Below, piece by piece: positions 5,630 to 6,403 of a stretch of DNA of 6,403 bases. Numbering within the stretch: the stretch's first letter is position 1; the number at the start of each line of letters is the position of its first letter. The DNA comes from an uncultured Christensenellaceae bacterium (lineage in GTDB: Bacteria > Bacillota > Clostridia > Christensenellales > Borkfalkiaceae): the NCBI GenBank assembly GCA_910587625.1, contig CAJUMW010000029.1, positions 1 through 6,403 on the forward strand. The letters are read 5' to 3'. The notes under the pieces are model-generated. The model searched no databases and had not been told where the DNA came from. It saw only the letters and a list, made by a program, of their open reading frames with translations. The position numbers and the translations under genes were made by a program.

Positions 5630-5983
5630 TTACACATAAATAAGCTCGTTTAAGATTTCCTCGTCAATTCGGTTTTTGATCTCCGTTTCGATTTGCAAAT
5701 CTTTCATAAAGTCGCCCGTCTTTTTGAATTGCGGCGACGCGGACAGTTTTGCATATATCGTTTCATACATACGGTCTGCTTGCTTATCAATACCGTGCAA
5801 GTATTCGGGAAGATTGGCGATAGTCCAATCAATACCCTTTTCTTTAAGGTATTGCAATTTCAGCGTTCCCCACTTACCGTACACCTGCGGTTTCTGCTCT
5901 ACCATCATTTGGTACGCCTTGATTTCCGCAACGGTCATACCCTCGTCGCTTTGCGCCTTTCTCAAAATCTCTGCCTTGTTCAT
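5630..5983 (-). CDS. TnpV-like transposon-encoded protein
   Basis: The 117-aa product resembles the TnpV family, small proteins of unknown biochemical role found in clostridial transposons and integrative elements. The resemblance rests on YGKWGTLKLQYLKE (35-48), a following helical stretch YLHGIDKQADRMYETIYAKL (61-80), and the C-terminus EEILNELIYV (108-117). It is predicted to be helical, soluble and without a membrane segment. The ATG at 5983 is chosen because AGGAGG lies five bases upstream; an in-frame ATG at 6019 lies in the operator and would leave almost no leader. It is the first gene of the recombination operon, driven by the consensus promoter at 6035-6063. The assignment comes from remembered family sequences, not a search. 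Confidence 0.8.
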   Translation of the reverse strand: MNKAEILRKAQSDEGMTVAEIKAYQMMVEQKPQVYGKWGTLKLQYLKEKGIDWTIANLPEYLHGIDKQADRMYETIYAKLSASPQFKKTGDFMKDLQIETEIKNRIDEEILNELIYV

Positions 5984-6009
5984 AATAACCTCCTGCGGTT
6001 TATATTCTA

Positions 6010-6025
6010 GTCGTATCAATACGAC
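6010..6025. promoter_or_regulatory. Palindromic operator at the recombination operon promoter
   Basis: GTCGTAT (7 bases), a two-base centre and ATACGAC form a perfect inverted repeat. It covers roughly +3 to +18 of the predicted transcript, a typical repressor site that would block initiation or early elongation. The ribbon-helix-helix-like protein at 5391-5618 and the XRE-like domain inside the integrase are candidate binders. A 5' hairpin in the RNA is an alternative, but the two-base centre makes that unlikely. Confidence 0.65.
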
Positions 6026-6034
6026 GGTATACTT

Positions 6035-6063
6035 ATTATAGTCTTGTTTGTTTCTTTTGTCAA
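6035..6063 (-). promoter_or_regulatory. Consensus sigma-A promoter of the recombination operon
   Basis: The -35 is TTGACA (6058-6063), the spacer is exactly 17 bases and the -10 is TATAAT (6035-6040), a full match to consensus. Transcription should start near 6028. So strong a promoter in front of excision and integration genes implies tight repression, consistent with the adjacent palindrome. Confidence 0.93.
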
Positions 6064-6094
6064 TAGGTTTCGCGCAAGTTTATCGGCGAATCGT

Positions 6095-6148
6095 AAAAAA
6101 ATTTTATCGGCGTGCGTTGCGCCCGTTACCGAGCGCAACATACCGATA
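6095..6148 (-). terminator. Strong intrinsic terminator after the pilin-like gene
   Basis: On the minus strand a 10-bp stem (6130-6139 with 6116-6125, one wobble) carries a GTAA tetraloop. An outer 6-bp stem, TATCGG (6143-6148) with CCGATA (6105-6110), extends it. Three A, then TTTT-like sequence and seven T in a row (6095-6101) follow. It starts six bases after the upstream stop codon and insulates the recombination operon from upstream transcription. Confidence 0.9.
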
Positions 6149-6153
6149 TTCTT

Positions 6154-6403
6154 TTACGTTACCAATGCCGCAATTCCTCTGATAAGGAAAGGACACGCAA
6201 CGACGATTACCGCGATAACCACCAAGCCGATTACATAGTTGACAAGCATTTTCTTCGCTTTCTCTTTCTCCTCGTTCTTGTGGGCTATGGCAATCATAAC
6301 GCCGATAACAATACTCCACACTCCTGCCGAAGCTAATAGCACCCACCACATATACGGCTCATACTGTTCAAACAGATACTCGACGTAGTTGGTAACTTCT
6401 TCG
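6154..6403 (-). CDS. Type IV secretion pilin-like small membrane protein (partial, start beyond window)
   Basis: The visible 82 residues are open to the window edge. They comprise an acidic/aromatic segment (EEVTNYVEYLFEQYEPYMWW) and a hydrophobic helix (WVLLASAGVWSIVIGVMIAI). A charged loop (HKNEEKEKAKK), a second hydrophobic helix (YVIGLVVIAVIVVACPFLI) and a short tail end it. Two helices joined by a NEEKxxKAKK-type loop resemble the small VirB2/T4SS pilin-like proteins of conjugation systems, which sit in the membrane before assembly. An internal ATG at 6351 has no ribosome site, so the true start, probably with a signal peptide, lies outside. This suggests a conjugation module upstream of the recombination operon. 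A generic two-helix membrane protein cannot be excluded. Confidence 0.65.
   Translation of the reverse strand, partial: EEVTNYVEYLFEQYEPYMWWVLLASAGVWSIVIGVMIAIAHKNEEKEKAKKMLVNYVIGLVVIAVIVVACPFLIRGIAALVT

Noticed and set aside
6080..6112. Direct repeat TTATCGGCG at 6080-6088 and 6104-6112
   Set aside because: It is nine bases long and partly belongs to the terminator's outer stem; there is no further evidence of a binding site or att core.
6104..6349. 81-aa minus-strand frame overlapping the pilin-like gene
   Set aside because: It is an out-of-frame shadow: arginine- and cysteine-rich with no hydrophobic pattern, it runs into the terminator, and the overlapping frame gives a sensible two-helix membrane protein open to the window edge.

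Overview
The window looks like a low-GC Gram-positive (Bacillota, probably gut Clostridia) chromosome carrying part of an integrated mobile element. The grounds are AT-rich intergenic DNA, AGGAGG-type ribosome binding sites, sigma-A-type promoters with 17-base spacers, a Gram-positive lipoprotein, and a TnpV-like protein next to clostridial-type integrases. Every supported gene is on the minus strand, so transcription runs from high to low coordinates.

Region 6154-6403: the 3' end of a small two-helix membrane protein resembling type IV secretion pilins, closed by a strong intrinsic terminator (6095-6148). This is probably the edge of a conjugation module lying beyond the window. Region 2276-6063: a recombination operon from a perfect consensus promoter (6035-6063) with a 16-base palindromic operator (6010-6025). 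The order is TnpV-like protein, small ribbon-helix-helix-like protein, a leader with mutually exclusive hairpins (5308-5375), excisionase-like protein, then two tandem paralogous tyrosine recombinases whose genes overlap by 14 bases. Both recombinases keep the full catalytic set. Both carry an extra Cro/XRE-like insertion in the core-binding region, shorter and degenerate in the second.

Region 1-2266: genes for envelope proteins. A 138-aa lipoprotein (1785-2201) has its own promoter and terminator. A 438-aa protein with a signal peptide and a C-terminal membrane anchor (131-1447) follows. A further gene starts at 24 and leaves the window. The promoter-to-ribosome-site segment of the lipoprotein gene is repeated almost exactly (37 of 40 bases) before the gene at 24, so these two genes are probably co-regulated.

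The most unusual object is the roughly 207-base leader (1448-1655) of the 438-aa gene. It starts at a near-consensus promoter and can fold into a closed multi-helix structure with a loop-to-strand complementarity of 11 bases. It ends in a 12-bp intrinsic terminator whose U-tract touches the start codon. A repeated GGTGTCGC lets the 5' end of the RNA pair either with an upstream copy or with the terminator's own 5' arm, as in a transcription-attenuating riboswitch. I could not match it to a known RNA class by eye.
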